64,000 nt of DNA from Entonaema liquescens. Taxonomy: Eukaryota > Ascomycota > Sordariomycetes > Xylariales > Xylariaceae. Positions 10,533 to 22,150 of this stretch are shown here, in pieces; within the stretch, counting starts at the first letter, position 1, and every line of letters begins with the position of its first letter. The stretch spans positions 1,550,001 to 1,614,000 of the forward strand of contig CADCSX010000023.1 of the NCBI GenBank assembly GCA_902805475.1. The letters are read 5' to 3'. The position numbers were made by a program, and so were the translations under genes. The notes beneath the pieces are model-generated. The model had not been told where the DNA came from and did no database searches. It was given only the letters and a program-made list of their open reading frames with translations.

Positions 10533-11692
10533 TTACGAGCTTCTCGCCTCTTCGGACTCGTCTCCATCGTCAGATGAAGATGACTGGTCTCCTTCAAGAA
10601 CATATCCCGCGCAACGCGCAACAAGGCCTTTATAATAGGCCTCTAGTAATTCAGGCTTTGGTACTATTCTCCAGTCCACTCGAGTTAGAAAGTCGAGCTC
10701 CAGTAGTTTTAATTCTGCTACCTTCACACCTCCAACGCGTGCATAGAACGAATTGTTCCAAAATGAATCTGATAAACCTTTGCCTGCTACCGTAGCAGCA
10801 GTAATGAGAAACCGGTGGACCGTTAAAGTGTTAATAGTAAAGTCGGGGTAGTCCTCGCATAGGCGGTCGATGTAAGATACCATAGACAGGAGGAGAGGGG
10901 GAGTAAGCGTAGCGTGCTTTGCAAGCCGCTGTAGATAGTCTAATACTGAAATCCCTGGCGCTGTCCTAAATATCCAGTTAATTTTATGACTCCATTATAA
11001 CACTTATTCGTAGCATACCTTGAGTGAAATCTTGTGAGATGGCCACTTTTCATAGCTATCGAGTCATTTGTCTCGATAAGTTCCCCCAGCATATTCGAAA
11101 TTAGGACTACCATATCCTCCCTATCACATAGATCGTACCTTAGAGGCAACACCTTGGGAGGACATTCATTAGGTTTCGAGCGTTTTGGTGAGCTCGGCTG
11201 GCTTAATGCCACGACTGATGAAGATGGGTCGATCGTTATTGGATCGTGCGACTTGCGTCTCTTGTTAGGAGAAAGCGTTTGTAATTCGACCTTAGAAGAA
11301 GTGCTATTTGGAGTTGAATTTGGCCCAGGGGCGTTATCTGGTGCGGCGGGTTGCTGTATAGGCTGACTCGTCGTTTTCGTTATCGTTGTTGTGGAGCTCG
11401 ATATCCTCGGTCCCGATACTTGGGCGGACCGTAACGGGACCGTAGGGTCGAAGGGCTCCATAGGTGAGTATTGCGTAGCTGCATCAACTCCAACATATTG
11501 CTTCGGCTTGGAGAGCGACGGAGATCGTAGAGGTGTTGAAGGCGAAGTACGCGATAGAGAGTGTCTGGACTGGCGGCGCGGCAAGGGTACCGTTATCTTG
11601 GGCGATTGCTGCGGAGAGCGAGAGGTTGCATAGTGAAAGGTTCTAGGCGATGCGCTTGTAGCTCCTGGTATTGATGGCGACGAAGTTAACAT
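10533..11692 (-). CDS. PHO80-type cyclin (partner of a Pho85-like kinase)
   Basis: Two exons (11692-11019 and 10965-10533; intron 10966-11018, acceptor TTTAG) give 368 residues. Residues 1-180 are Ser/Pro-rich and likely disordered, with a basic KRRK motif. The cyclin box starts near residue 195 (PLRYDLCDREDMVVLISNML) and runs through LTRFHSR, then across the splice TAPGISVLDYLQRLAKHATL, LTVHRFLITAATVA, DSFWNNSFYARVGG and LNLLE-like LKLLELDFL. This is the PHO80/PREG cyclin family (cyclin, N-terminal, Pho80-like), which in yeast and Neurospora holds down phosphate-starvation transcription with a Pho85-type CDK. The acceptor was chosen because the nearer CAG would put the cyclin box out of frame. 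The C-terminus is a short acidic/Ser tail. The start is the first in-frame ATG; a GTG three codons upstream and an open frame beyond leave some doubt about the N-terminus. Confidence 0.87.
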
Positions 11693-11705
11693 GTTTTCCA
11701 CGGCG

Positions 11706-11798
11706 TCATAATGTCTCAGCCGCGTTGATTTTACAGTCGCAGGGGTCGCAAGGGTCGCAAGAATCGCAATTTGGGCCGCAACAGACCTGGACGTTCAT
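11706..11798 (-). CDS. Upstream reading frame for a 30-residue cysteine-rich peptide
   Basis: This short frame ends 13 bases before the cyclin ATG on the same strand. The peptide has seven Cys, at positions 6, 7, 11, 14, 17, 20 and 22, five of them in CxxC or CxC spacing (CDSCDPCDPCDC). That resembles a small metallothionein-type metal-binding peptide. The core lies on a 9-bp tandem repeat (TGCGACCCT-like, three copies), so the pattern may be an accident of the repeat. If translated it would act as an upstream open reading frame on the cyclin mRNA. I cannot tell whether it is real. Confidence 0.3.
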   Translation of the reverse strand: MNVQVCCGPNCDSCDPCDPCDCKINAAETL

Positions 11799-13331
11799 AG
11801 GCACAGCTATATCGTCGAGTGATTCGATTTGCTCGTAAGTAGATAGTTAATTTTACCTATACAATAAAATATTCATTAGGTGATGAGCCGCCAAGAGCTG
11901 ACGAGAATTCTACTTTATGTAAAAGGCGGTGGTGGGACATGCTCGAACTCATGATTGAGGGATTGAGGGTTGGTAGAAGGCCGAGAACGCACCAGAGAAG
12001 GAGAAGGGCAAATTTCAAAGTACTACGTTGATTTGTTCGGGCAAGAAAAGAGCCATGTGGAGACCCACCCCATCGGTCTCATCCAGGTTCTTACCTAAAG
12101 GTCCTTCTCTAATAAGTTCTTCCCATTTGACCATTAGTCTATTATGTATTAGAATATACTAAACTAGCGGCCTGACATCTAACTTTGAGTTAGGTACCTA
12201 CACGTACCTATGTACATATATACAGGCGGGCAGTTTGTTCCAGAAATCTAGCGTTATTCTCATCGGTGCCCCAATATGGTTAAGAAAATCAGGGGGCGTC
12301 CTACATGTATGGATATGTATTAAAGGTAAGAGGCTAGAAAGCCGTAGCTTGCATACCTAGGAACAGATATGCATACCTATTAGGCACGTATGTGCATATA
12401 TGGAAGAAAATCCTGAGGAGGGGCAACTACCTAGGAAAGCTCCGATAAGGTACCTGTTCTTTTCGTGCCCTATCATTTAATATAGCCTAGCCTTCTTGGC
12501 GAACTTGGATATTGATCACGGGAAGTGGTATAAAAATATTAGGTGTTTCCCATAGTTATAAAAATGATTCCCATGTTATATGTATAAGACGATTAAAGTA
12601 TCGAAAATTGTTGATATACAATCATGGTACCTTATATACTAGTTATATAGAAACCACCAATCGTATCTAAGTAGCCAATTACACGTAGGTATACTTAGGT
12701 GGCATCTCTAGGTAGTTACTAAAATACGTGTGTGTGTACAAGCTGAACACGTATGAGAGATGCGACAGGAAATAATAAATAAACTGGCGGTAAATAAAAT
12801 GTTATGAAATTTCTACAATACTTGCACACTTACAAGGTAGTTAATCTAATATTCTATTCAATAACTATACCGATGACGTGACTTTCATATTCGTAAGTAA
12901 AAGGCTTGTAACTAGGGTAGACCTTGCAGTGAAGCAAAGTATTGCTAATTGTTAATAATTAGCTTCTTCAAGTCGTTCCCAGGATCCTGGACTACTGCCG
13001 ACTTGCCGGACTTGCGGAAAGTGACCGCGGTGAATTACCTTTCTTTTAAGGTGAGCTGAACAATCTTCCAGCCGCTTATCGTCTGAATACATGCTTACAT
13101 AAAGTACCTAGGTACTTCCAAATTACATAATACGTCAAATAAAAAAAGTACGTACCCATCGGCTTAGTCGCCGGGTCCCATGTCCTTGTGCATCCTTGTA
13201 CACGTCCGACCTTCGCGACAACAGCTTGCCATCGATAATCTTGTTGCGTTTAAGTATCACAATAGCGCGAGCTAGACCCTCGCCTTTCTACCTTATTTTA
13301 ACAGATACTCGATACAAGATATTAATCATCG
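11799..13331. other. Divergent promoter region between the cyclin and GID5
   Basis: No gene is seen in about 1.5 kb. It is A+T-leaning and rich in TACCTA/TAGGTA words (for example near 12195, 12355, 12430 and 12690), with a perfect GTACCTAGGTAC palindrome at 13104-13115. The cyclin is transcribed to the left and GID5 to the right, so both promoters must lie here. Confidence 0.6.
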
Positions 13332-16300
13332 ATGGCGCTTGATCCTCAATCAGTATTGGCAAAGCTCAATGCAAATGCGCCCGAACAGATCACCGCTTTA
13401 CGGTACTTAAAGAATGAGGTAATCGGTCATATCCAGAAGAAAGAGGATTGGATTCGATATGGCATTCTCCGTCCCATCGTTCGGGTCATAACTCCAAATA
13501 CACCCAAAGCGAATGAAGATACCCGGCCGCCTTTCCTGACATTAACGGCCTTCACAGACGAAGACAGCGCAAGACTACAAGCTCTACAGCTTCTTGCTAG
13601 CTTTGCCAATGGTATGTGTCCTCATATGTCCTATCAAGCCGATTGCTCTCACATTGTCATGTAACATTTGAGCTTACACTAGTTATTCTACAGCCGGACC
13701 AGCCTTCCTTTTACCGCTACATGCAGTCGATACATTACCAGCTGTCCTAGACAGTTCATGTCTTCAAAATGGACATCCTCAGATTGTCCTGGCCGCTCTT
13801 CGTGTTGTACGAGACATTGCGGCAGCGGCAGCATATGCACCGTTAACCTCCCCAATTACCTCCAAATCCCTTGCCGAGATATTATTCGCCGAAGGTCCTC
13901 TCGATTCTCTATACTATATCCTCTCACGGAAGACTCCGAGCCTCGATAGCGAAGCGCAAATATCCATAGTTACCCATTTAATCAAGGACCTCTGCCGCGA
14001 TGAACGCCACCAATTAGCGTTACTTAACAAAGGAATCCTTGATGCACTTGCTACCAAGCTGGCAAGTTTTGCAGTTACCCAAGGGCAAGTTCTTCCGGGA
14101 GCTGAGATCATCGCCCGCCTCGAAGGCCTGGAAGACTTCATACCGGCACCAGCCACCCCTGCTATTAGCTTAGATGGGGTTCTGGGTGCTATTGCTTCGA
14201 TCATTGGTGACTCCCGGTTCCGCGCTTGCAAGCTACTTTATTCGCCTTCAATTCTAGCAATATTTCCAGTTGCTAATATCGACCCAACCAAGTCCCCAAT
14301 GTTACCCTTAGGGCCAATGGAACTACCTGGGGTACAGCGGCCAACAAAACATATGAATTTTGAGCCTATGGACCTCCTTCTTCCTCGGGCTTTACCTGAA
14401 GCTCATAATCATACTACAATTCCATCCCTAGGCACATCTCGTGAAGATTTAGGTCATGGTGGGCAATCGACATCCAAGTTTCAAAGTACTGCAACATCGC
14501 GAAGCCCATCCGAAGACGCCTCAGCTTCTAAGAAAGACATCGAGAGTGATACCGCAGAGAGTCCTCTGGTACCTTGGCTTATCAACTTGGTTAGGTCCCG
14601 GAGCGGTAGCGAAATGTTAATGGCTACTTCTATCTTAACATCTTTATTCAAAGCTGGTTTTTCCCGCGCGGCAAGAGAAGCAAGCTTAGGCCTACTGGTT
14701 GTACCGGTTCTTCTAGGTATGCTTGAAGAAGTCGACGCTAAAATAAAAGACATAGATTACAACAGCTGTAGCCGAGATACTGCCTCGAAGCTCAATATCG
14801 TCGAAGAGACACCTGCCGTATTGGCCCGTCTTATTACTGATAGTGAGCCGTTACAGAAAGCAGCCTTCGACTGTAATGCAGTCAAAACAGTGTGCAAGTT
14901 ACTCAAAGAGAGTTACGACGCCCCTCCTCCGCTTGCCAAGTCATGGTCCTGGGCGTTTAATAAGAACTCGGACTCCCCAGGCGAAGCGTCCCCTGACCGT
15001 CGCTTGGGAGAGGAAGGCCAGCACCGCTTTTTAGTTCATCGGGTCAAGGTAAGAGAGAATGCATTGAAAGCTATTGGGGCACTGGCAACCTTTAAGGACG
15101 AGTATCGAAAGGCCATCATTGAGCATGAAGTGGTTCATCTTATTGTCGATTCCCTCACACCAACCCCCGATAATCCGGTTTCGGTTGTCCTAGCAGCTTG
15201 TTATGCCGTCCGTATACTCTCACGTTCGGTAAATATTCTTCGAACGGCTTTAGTTGATCATGAGGTATCCACGCCTCTACTACAGCTCCTCCGACATCAT
15301 GATGTCGAGGTGCGGGTTGCTGCCGCAGCATTAGCCTGCAATCTCGTTACAGATTTCAGCCCAATGAGAGACGTAGGTGCCATGTCTCCCAATCAATATG
15401 TTCAGTCGATATTAACTGCATTATCAGTCACTCGTTAAGGACGGAATTTTAGAGGCGTTATGTGAGCATGCGCATTCACATAATGCAACGTTGCGACTGA
15501 ATGCTCTCTGGGCGCTCAAGCATCTGGTCCATTCGTCGAGTATCGAGCTTAAGAAGAGATGTGTAGAAGAGCTTGAATCGGGGTGGTTAGTCCGACTAAT
15601 ATGCGACGACACCGAAGATGAGGCGCTTTATTCGGCAAAAACACGGAGCGATAGGGAGGCGGCTCAAAATATGCTAAATGGTATGGATGAAGATATAGAT
15701 ATGGGCCTTGCCGACGACCAATCTCGTGCTTGGCTTTCAACTTCGTTCTATAAGTCACCCGCAAACTTGGCCTATACGAATATCCGCATACTACAGCTCG
15801 CAGAAAAGCAGTTAGAAGCACTTCGAGAAAACGATTTAAATCCCGTTAGCAAAGCTAGAAAGGACGACTTATTGATTCAGGAACAGGGTCTCGACTTTAT
15901 CCGAAATCTGATTGGTGGAGCTCTTTCGGGGAGCAGCGCGGACTCACTGAACGATACGACGGAGATGATTGACTTTTTATTTAACACCTTGGGGCAAGAC
16001 CGTCTATTCGAGATTCTTGCCTCTAAGCTACGAACTAAAGTTTTTCATCCATTCAGCCGGCGAGACGGTACAGGCAGCGAAACACGCATTGCACCCCCCA
16101 AGCCCAAAATTATCGTATCAGTCATCTACATCTTAGTTCACATCGCAGCCAGCATACCTCGTCACCGGCAGCTCGTGGTATCTCAGACAGAGCTACTAAG
16201 ACAGCTTCAAAAACTGTTTACTAGCCAAGATAAGGAGGTCCGAGTTGCCCTGTGTCATCTAATCAATAACTTGACCTGGCAGGACAACGCTAGCGACGGT

Positions 16301-16441
16301 GTTGGATGCTCGCAGCGGGCACAGGAGTTGAAAAATCTGGGATTCTTAACAAAACTTGAATCTCTTAAGGAGGGGGATGATGAGCTTGACGTGCGCGAAC
16401 GAGCAAAATCGGCCCTGTGGCAAATGAAACCAGCATATTAG
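13332..16441 (+). CDS. GID5: Armadillo-repeat protein GID5/Vid28 (ARMC8), GID/CTLH E3 ligase subunit
   Basis: Three exons (13332-13611, 13694-15372, 15428-16441) give about 990 residues. The N-terminal block ALRYLKNEVIGHIQKKEDWI matches the ARMC8/Vid28 opening (KNxVIG), and armadillo-type helical repeats fill most of the chain. The ARM signature is clearest at residues about 640-690: REALVKDG-like RDSLVKDGILEALCEHAHS, then LRLNALWALKHLVHSSS. Near the C-terminus another repeat reads KEVRVALCHLINNLTW. In yeast, Gid5 bridges substrate receptors (such as Gid4) to the ligase core that degrades gluconeogenic enzymes when glucose returns. The second intron (15373-15427, donor GTAGGT, branch TTAAC) is needed to restore the frame; unspliced, it stops at 15438. 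A Ser-rich, probably disordered insert lies at about residues 340-420. Confidence 0.88.
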
Positions 16442-19400
16442 GGACCCGAGATTTGATTATTTTCAACGAGGCATTGCCTTTCACGTAGCAACGGCGTTTA
16501 TCGAGCCTGTCTAACAATAACACGGAGACTTGTATAAGAATAAGGGGTTCACAAACTATTTCTCTTAGCGGACGCAATGAATACCCTCGGTAGGTATTAT
16601 AGTCTGCCTCAAGTGACTTCTACGGCATAAACGGGCGGGAGTGTAGGATTCGGTAGTATGTGCTAAGGTTTTTCGGGGGGAGAGGCGTGCTGGCGTTTTG
16701 GGAGAGAGGTGTCTGTAAATAACATACCTACCCCTTTTAACAGGGGAATTATGTTAATACTACGATTCCATCAGCTACATGATATTGAATTCAGTCTCTG
16801 CCCGACTTGAGTATGCTGTTGTCCTTCGATGGCGGTTATCAAGATGCATCACAGCCTGCGAGCGATCCGGTAATTAAAATACCACTTGGCTTTTCACTAC
16901 TGCCCGCCCGTTTAACGAGGGCGGGTGTCGTTTGATTTGACATTTCCACTTAGGCACACCGCCAATCCGTAGGACTTAGAGCGCAACAGTATGTAGGCAG
17001 AAGATATTACCGCTGCATCTAGCTCAAGAGGGCCGGACCATGTCCGCCGGGCGGAGAGATCTCTTACCTAAGGGGCTAGGCGTATAAGCCAATGACAAGG
17101 ACAGCGTGGGTAGTACAGGTGATGTGGTTTGCTAGGCTTGTTAGATTTTTCAGTAATACATACGGTTGCAATGCGGGCATGATTCAGCGTACTAGCATTT
17201 GCATTTCCCCACGGGTTACGGGCGAGTGAGAGGGCTCGTCGTAAACACATGCAGACGATGTAAGGGAATACCAATCGAGTTTGCATTCTACTATGTCATA
17301 GATAGAATTAGCGAAGATCGGTTATTAGATGTTAGATGCTTGTGTTGTATGGGATGTGTAGAAATACGCGAGAGTTGATGGTTGCTGTTCTTTGTTAGTT
17401 GCATTGGCTTTTGCATGCATCCGTCTGGGTGGCTCGCATAGACGCGGAGTTGGTCTTATTATATAAGAGGTATGATATATGAAGGTATTATTTAAATTTA
17501 TTAAGCAACCATTCGATTTCGTAATCCAGATGTGATTGCTACCTCTTTGATACGTACCTACCTCCTTATAATGTACCTAGGTAATACCTGCATTTGTAAG
17601 TTATAATAATATAACATGGAAAGTCCGGAGAGTGTCGTTATGTTATGTAAGAAATTCCGGATTGTTCGGCAGTCGCCGATTTAATAATTTTTTATATGTT
17701 GGATCACATAAACCTGGACGTTTAAACAAGCTTGTCATTCTATCACCTTCTGCCGGCTATTACCAGATCTGAATAGCAAAATAAGCAACTAAGCAACGAA
17801 GCAACGAAGCAACGAAGCAACGAAGGAACAAAAAGGCCTCGTCTGGTGGCTCCCGGTGGCGTGACACATGCACAGTCGATCGCCATCTGAGACTGTTCTA
17901 GCGTTGCATCTCGATCCATAGTACCATGAATGTCATGGTGCGTTTCCGTGAAAGCCGGGGGTGGCTTTTGAGAAAAGCTGCAGGCAATTGAGGCTCTCAA
18001 TGGTCCAAACTTGCAGACTTTGTTATGTCCTAGTCACCCCTCCTTTTCGACTTCCGCCTCGATTTTCAGAGTAAGGATAAGTTGGACGAACCAGACGACA
18101 TATCAACTAAACGACGTCTTGGCTAGGGGATCGGTAATCGAAATATGAGAGTTTCTCCAACGCAAATACCTTCTCATCCTCTATACACATGTACTCATTC
18201 ATTCACCGGAAAACCAAGTGGTGCTGGGGGTAGGTAACGAGATAATATAACCGAAATATCTCATTTTTTATAACAAAAAAAATACCCTTCATTATAATCA
18301 CGTCACGTCACGTCAAGTCACGTCAAGTCAAGTCGACGCCACTTTGCATTTGCCCAGTCGCTTAACTGACACCCTCGCTATATTCTATGCTCGCCTTTCC
18401 GGCCTTCGTCGGAGATGCGGAGCCCAGCCTAGCGACCTAAGAGCTTAGGAGCCCTGCAAGCTCCGGCATTGCTTCAACGATGCTAGCTCTCTTTGGTGTT
18501 ACCCATTTCCTTTTTTTAGACGGAACGTGGTCGAGCATTCGGTGGGGAACTATCACCATTTTCGATGGCACGTCTTGTGTTTAGCTCATCCGATGCTGCC
18601 GTAAAAGCTCGTCCCATCCGCCAAAGGACATGGCCGTCACTACATTTTACTCTATCATCAATCTGTCGGTTGGCGTCTTTTCGCCATTACCGAGCATTCC
18701 TTGCGTTTGCTGACCATATCCGGGCGTTAGTTACGCCCTCATGACCCTTTCCCGCGATGGCATAATCTTCTACCTCGGGCTTCCAGCGTCAATTTGTAAG
18801 ATGGTTGAGACCATATGCCCTTGGCCTCACTATGAGCTAGGTAGTATTTCAGGATTATTGATGTCCTAGCTATATAAACTATTACCAATGTAGACAAGTA
18901 TTGGCGCCGGCAGAAGCTAATGCCACCTAAAGCTTGCCACGTTCTCGTGGTAGTCTTATTCAGTCCCGTGGTTTTCCCCACATCAGGGCTGAAGGATCGT
19001 GAACCACATTGGCTCGAGAACCATGCATCACAAAGATTCTTTATTGCAGGTCGACTTCTTTCTTTGGTGTATTCTACTACCGCTCGTTCCATCGGCCTCT
19101 GCCTTTGGCTCCGAGTATGCAAAGCTCCGAGTGAGTAACAATGTACTCCAGTCCAGCCCATGCCACAAACGCATCACTATGACCCGTCTTGATCCGTCGC
19201 CCGCACCCTTCCGGCTTTTGTGGAAGATTCCATATGCACAAATTTACGATCATATGATCATCTAGACGGAATACCTCGTGCGGATCTCGGCTTTAACCAT
19301 CGCTTCACTCTGAGATATTGACTCATCACCAATTATTAGTCTTCGGCCTTCGCGATGATGCAACTCTACAGCTTTCCATCTTAGATGCTCGTGCAGGGGG

Positions 19401-19591
19401 TCGTCTCCTATATTATGAGCCTCGTCCCCCTCGTCTTATGACTCGTTTGCCTCAGCTACTCAGCGAATCACAGCAAGTACCGTGATCCAAAGGCTATATC
19501 AGATATTCCACCTCTCACTTTGAAAGTGAAGATTCTTAATTCGATACTCCCCGGCTTGCCTGGTTGATATTAACAAAAGCAGACCATCGAC
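16442..19591. other. 3.1 kb intergenic region with short tandem arrays
   Basis: No supported gene. Several open frames (for example minus 18739-19161) show no domain or family pattern. Seen here are an AAGCAACG 8-bp array (17783-17824), a CGTCA/AGTCA pentamer array (about 18300-18335), and a TACCTAGGTA word near 17574. The last few hundred bases are the HSP30-type gene promoter. A GAAGATTC pair at 19528-19535 fits the inverted-unit core of a heat-shock element, but two units alone are weak evidence. Confidence 0.5.
17783..17824. repeat. 8-bp tandem array AAGCAACG
   Basis: About five head-to-tail copies, the first differing (AAGCAACT). It is a simple minisatellite-like array in noncoding DNA, with no evident function. 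Confidence 0.85.
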
Positions 19592-20581
19592 ATGGCTGTC
19601 ATATTCCATCGTGCGAACGAGGCTCTCTCGATCAACCCTCCGGCTGGTAATGAAGAGCTGAGCGTAAACGGTAGCGACTGGTTATGGGCAGTGACAGCTA
19701 TCTATGTTGTCTCCTTCATTACCTTCTACGCCACTAGCTTTGTAGCTCGATCTGGCGAGAAAATCTTCCATTACCTCTTCACCATTGCCCTCCTGGTCGG
19801 TTCTATCTCCTACTTCGCTATTGCTTCTGATCTCGCCTACGAAGTTATCCCGGTCGTCAACCACAAGCCTGGAGACCCCTGGACGCGACAAATCTTCTGG
19901 GCCGAGTATGTCAACTGGGCCGTTAGCTTTCCCGTCGTCACAATCGCCCTTGGTCTTCTAAGCGGTGTATCCTGGGCAACTATCCTTTACAACGTCTCGT
20001 TGGCATGGACATGGTGAGTGAAATGCGTGGTATCCAATATAAGTCTTCAATATGTACTAACAAATAAATAGGGTTGTTTCTTACCTTGTCGCCGCCTTCA
20101 CGACATCCAACTATAAATGGGGATTCTACGCTTTCGGAACCGTCTCATGGGTCCTTCTTGCCTTCAGCACTCTCTTCCACGGCACAACCTCCGCCAGGCG
20201 CGTTGATGTTGCTGGTGACCGTAAGTACCCTCTCGCCATTTACTACGGCTTGATAAAATAGTGATAGCTAACTCCAATATTGCAGACACTCTCCTTGCAG
20301 GATGGATCAACCTTCTCTGGCTCCTGTACCCGATCGCATGGGGTCTATCTGACGGTGGAAACCGCATCGGTGTGACCCCTGGATACATCTTCTTCGGTGT
20401 CCTGGATGTCTTGCTAGTCCCCGTCCTCTCCTTTGCCTTCCTCTTCCTTTCCCGAAGGTGGGATTACGGTAGGCTCAACATTGCCTTCACTCGATACGGC
20501 CGTGTCCACCAGGCCGGCGAATTCCCCGAGAAGACCGCTACCGCCCCGACGGCCCCAGTCGTCGGTGAGCAGGCCGCTTAA
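19592..20581 (+). CDS. hsp30: Opsin-related heat-shock protein, HSP30/YRO2 family, no retinal lysine
   Basis: Three exons (19592-20013, 20072-20220, 20286-20581) give 288 residues with seven hydrophobic helices, as in microbial rhodopsins. Introns have GTGAGT/GTAAGT donors, and the first has a perfect TACTAAC branch. The helix C segment reads AEYVNWAVSFPVV, so the proton-acceptor Asp of bacteriorhodopsin (Asp85) is Asn and the nearby Arg (Arg82) is Glu. In helix G, FFGVLDVLLVPVLSF has Val where the Schiff-base Lys should be. The protein therefore cannot bind retinal covalently and belongs with the opsin-related proteins (yeast Hsp30/Yro2/Mrh1, Neurospora ORP-1). These sit in the plasma membrane; Hsp30 is stress-induced and dampens the Pma1 proton pump. 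The N-glycosylation-like NGSDW is near residue 27, and the tail is short and Ala/Thr/Pro-rich. A GAAGATTC motif lies 57 bp upstream of the ATG. Confidence 0.9.
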
Positions 20582-22062
20582 ATAAAATAGAAAGGAGTAT
20601 CAGCATGGACCGTGCGCTCTTGCCCAGCGTTGAACGTTCGCTTGCAGGTCTCCCGCAAGTAGCCCGGTTTTATGCACACGCTCTTAGAACCCCTCTCACC
20701 TAACCTCGTTTGGTGTCAACCATGGTAGGCTGGGCCTGTCACTCTTTACGACCGTGATGACCAACAACAACGATCGTCACGAATTATAACGACCTAGATT
20801 AATCGGGGGTGCGGGATGGGTCGCGAAATCATTTATTATATATACCCCTTTCGCTCGTTTAGAAAGATGGATGATGAGAGATATTATACCCTTCGTAGTA
20901 ATAGGCGTGGGTGTTTGGGGGGAAGGTTGGGTTTTAATGTAGTAATACTTAATGGTAGTTGTCGATAATAAATACCCCCTTCGCTGTTCGGTATATACGT
21001 TACTCTCTATTTCTATGTAAGTGAAAGAAAGGGTGCCTTGTTGGGTGAGTTCGATATTTACGTTGACCATTCGTAGCAGAGCAACGTTGATAAGATTAAG
21101 TTTCATATTCTTAGGGGGTCTCACAGTCGGATAGGGAGGCTACGATGAATTTTGATATTATATTGCTATGCTCATGACTTCTAAGTACAAGCCAACATAC
21201 TCAAAGTCCATAAAGTCAACCTATGTAAGTCAGTGCATATAAATCAGTCAATGTATGAGTAATGATATTAGAAATAGAATTATTGTCTATGTTGTGCCCG
21301 TAGCTAGATGATATCTCGCATTATACCTAATGGCCCACTACTAGGTACATATAAGTTCCCACACCCTCTCTTCATGGTCTACCGGATGAGGTCATATCGA
21401 GTTGTGATAATATAAGAGACATGAGAAACCACTCACTACACGCCAGTTCGCGGGATCATTTTTACAGTGACATCCTACTCTGTGTAATGATGCATAGACT
21501 GAAGTTCCAACCTGCAAAAAGAAGATTCAATACCCGAGAACTAGAGGTAGGAAGAAGAATATATGTCGACATAGCAGAGCGCGAATTTCTACGGCATTTT
21601 ACTACACATCTTATTGCGTCGCACATGTAAGATTTTACCATATATGGAGGCGACTATGATACTCGCTCTATGATAATCTACTCTACACTCGCTTTTACTA
21701 GGTTAAGAAGTGATGTTAGACACACTACTACAGACTAACATGAATATTTCTTGCGGTTTCCTACAAGTCTAGAGATATAATTCGATAAATACACCTAGAT
21801 AAATCTTTGCTATTTTTATGGCATCGATGTGCTGACACTATCAACCTGTCTCATGACGACTAGTCGATATAGCTTACGGAGTAGTAAGGATTCTTGACTT
21901 ATATAATACTAAGAAAAAACACAAATATGCTTCGTGGCGAGTGAAGGTTTACCTCATAAACTACGGCCGAGTATCCCGCATTATCAAGAGAGAAGAGAGA
22001 AAAAAAAAAAAATTTTTTTACTTCAACCTTCCAGACTTGAAGGATGGAAAAAAGTTAATGAT
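20582..22062. other. Intergenic region, no gene seen
   Basis: Trailer of the HSP30-type gene, then A+T-leaning DNA. Open frames at 20777-21124 (minus) and 21421-21630 (plus) have no recognisable character. An A12-T7 type run (near 22001-22019) precedes the tRNA on its 3' side; as the tRNA is on the minus strand, the A run could serve as its Pol III T-stretch terminator about 40 bp away. Confidence 0.5.
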
Positions 22063-22150
22063 GCGGTGAGTGCGGATCGAACGCACGGCCTTCAGATTTA
22101 AGAATGAAGTGGACTTCAGTCTGACGCTCTCCCAGCTGAGCTATCCCCGC
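22063..22150 (-). tRNA. tRNA-Phe (GAA), intron-containing
   Basis: On the minus strand the sequence folds as a tRNA: acceptor GCGGGGA, D arm with AGCTCAGCTGGGAGAGC, anticodon stem TCAGA/TCTGA with GAA in the loop, and T arm GTGCG-TTCGATC-CGCAC. About 15 bases after the anticodon-adjacent G are a tRNA intron, as fungal Phe genes usually have. The 3' acceptor strand is TCACCGC, so one of seven acceptor pairs is G-A instead of G-C. That could be a tolerated mismatch or early decay. The discriminator base is A. Confidence 0.85.

Noticed and set aside
18739..19161. 140-codon minus-strand frame
   Set aside because: No domain, biased or family-like segments, and it lies in noncoding DNA with competing frames on both strands.
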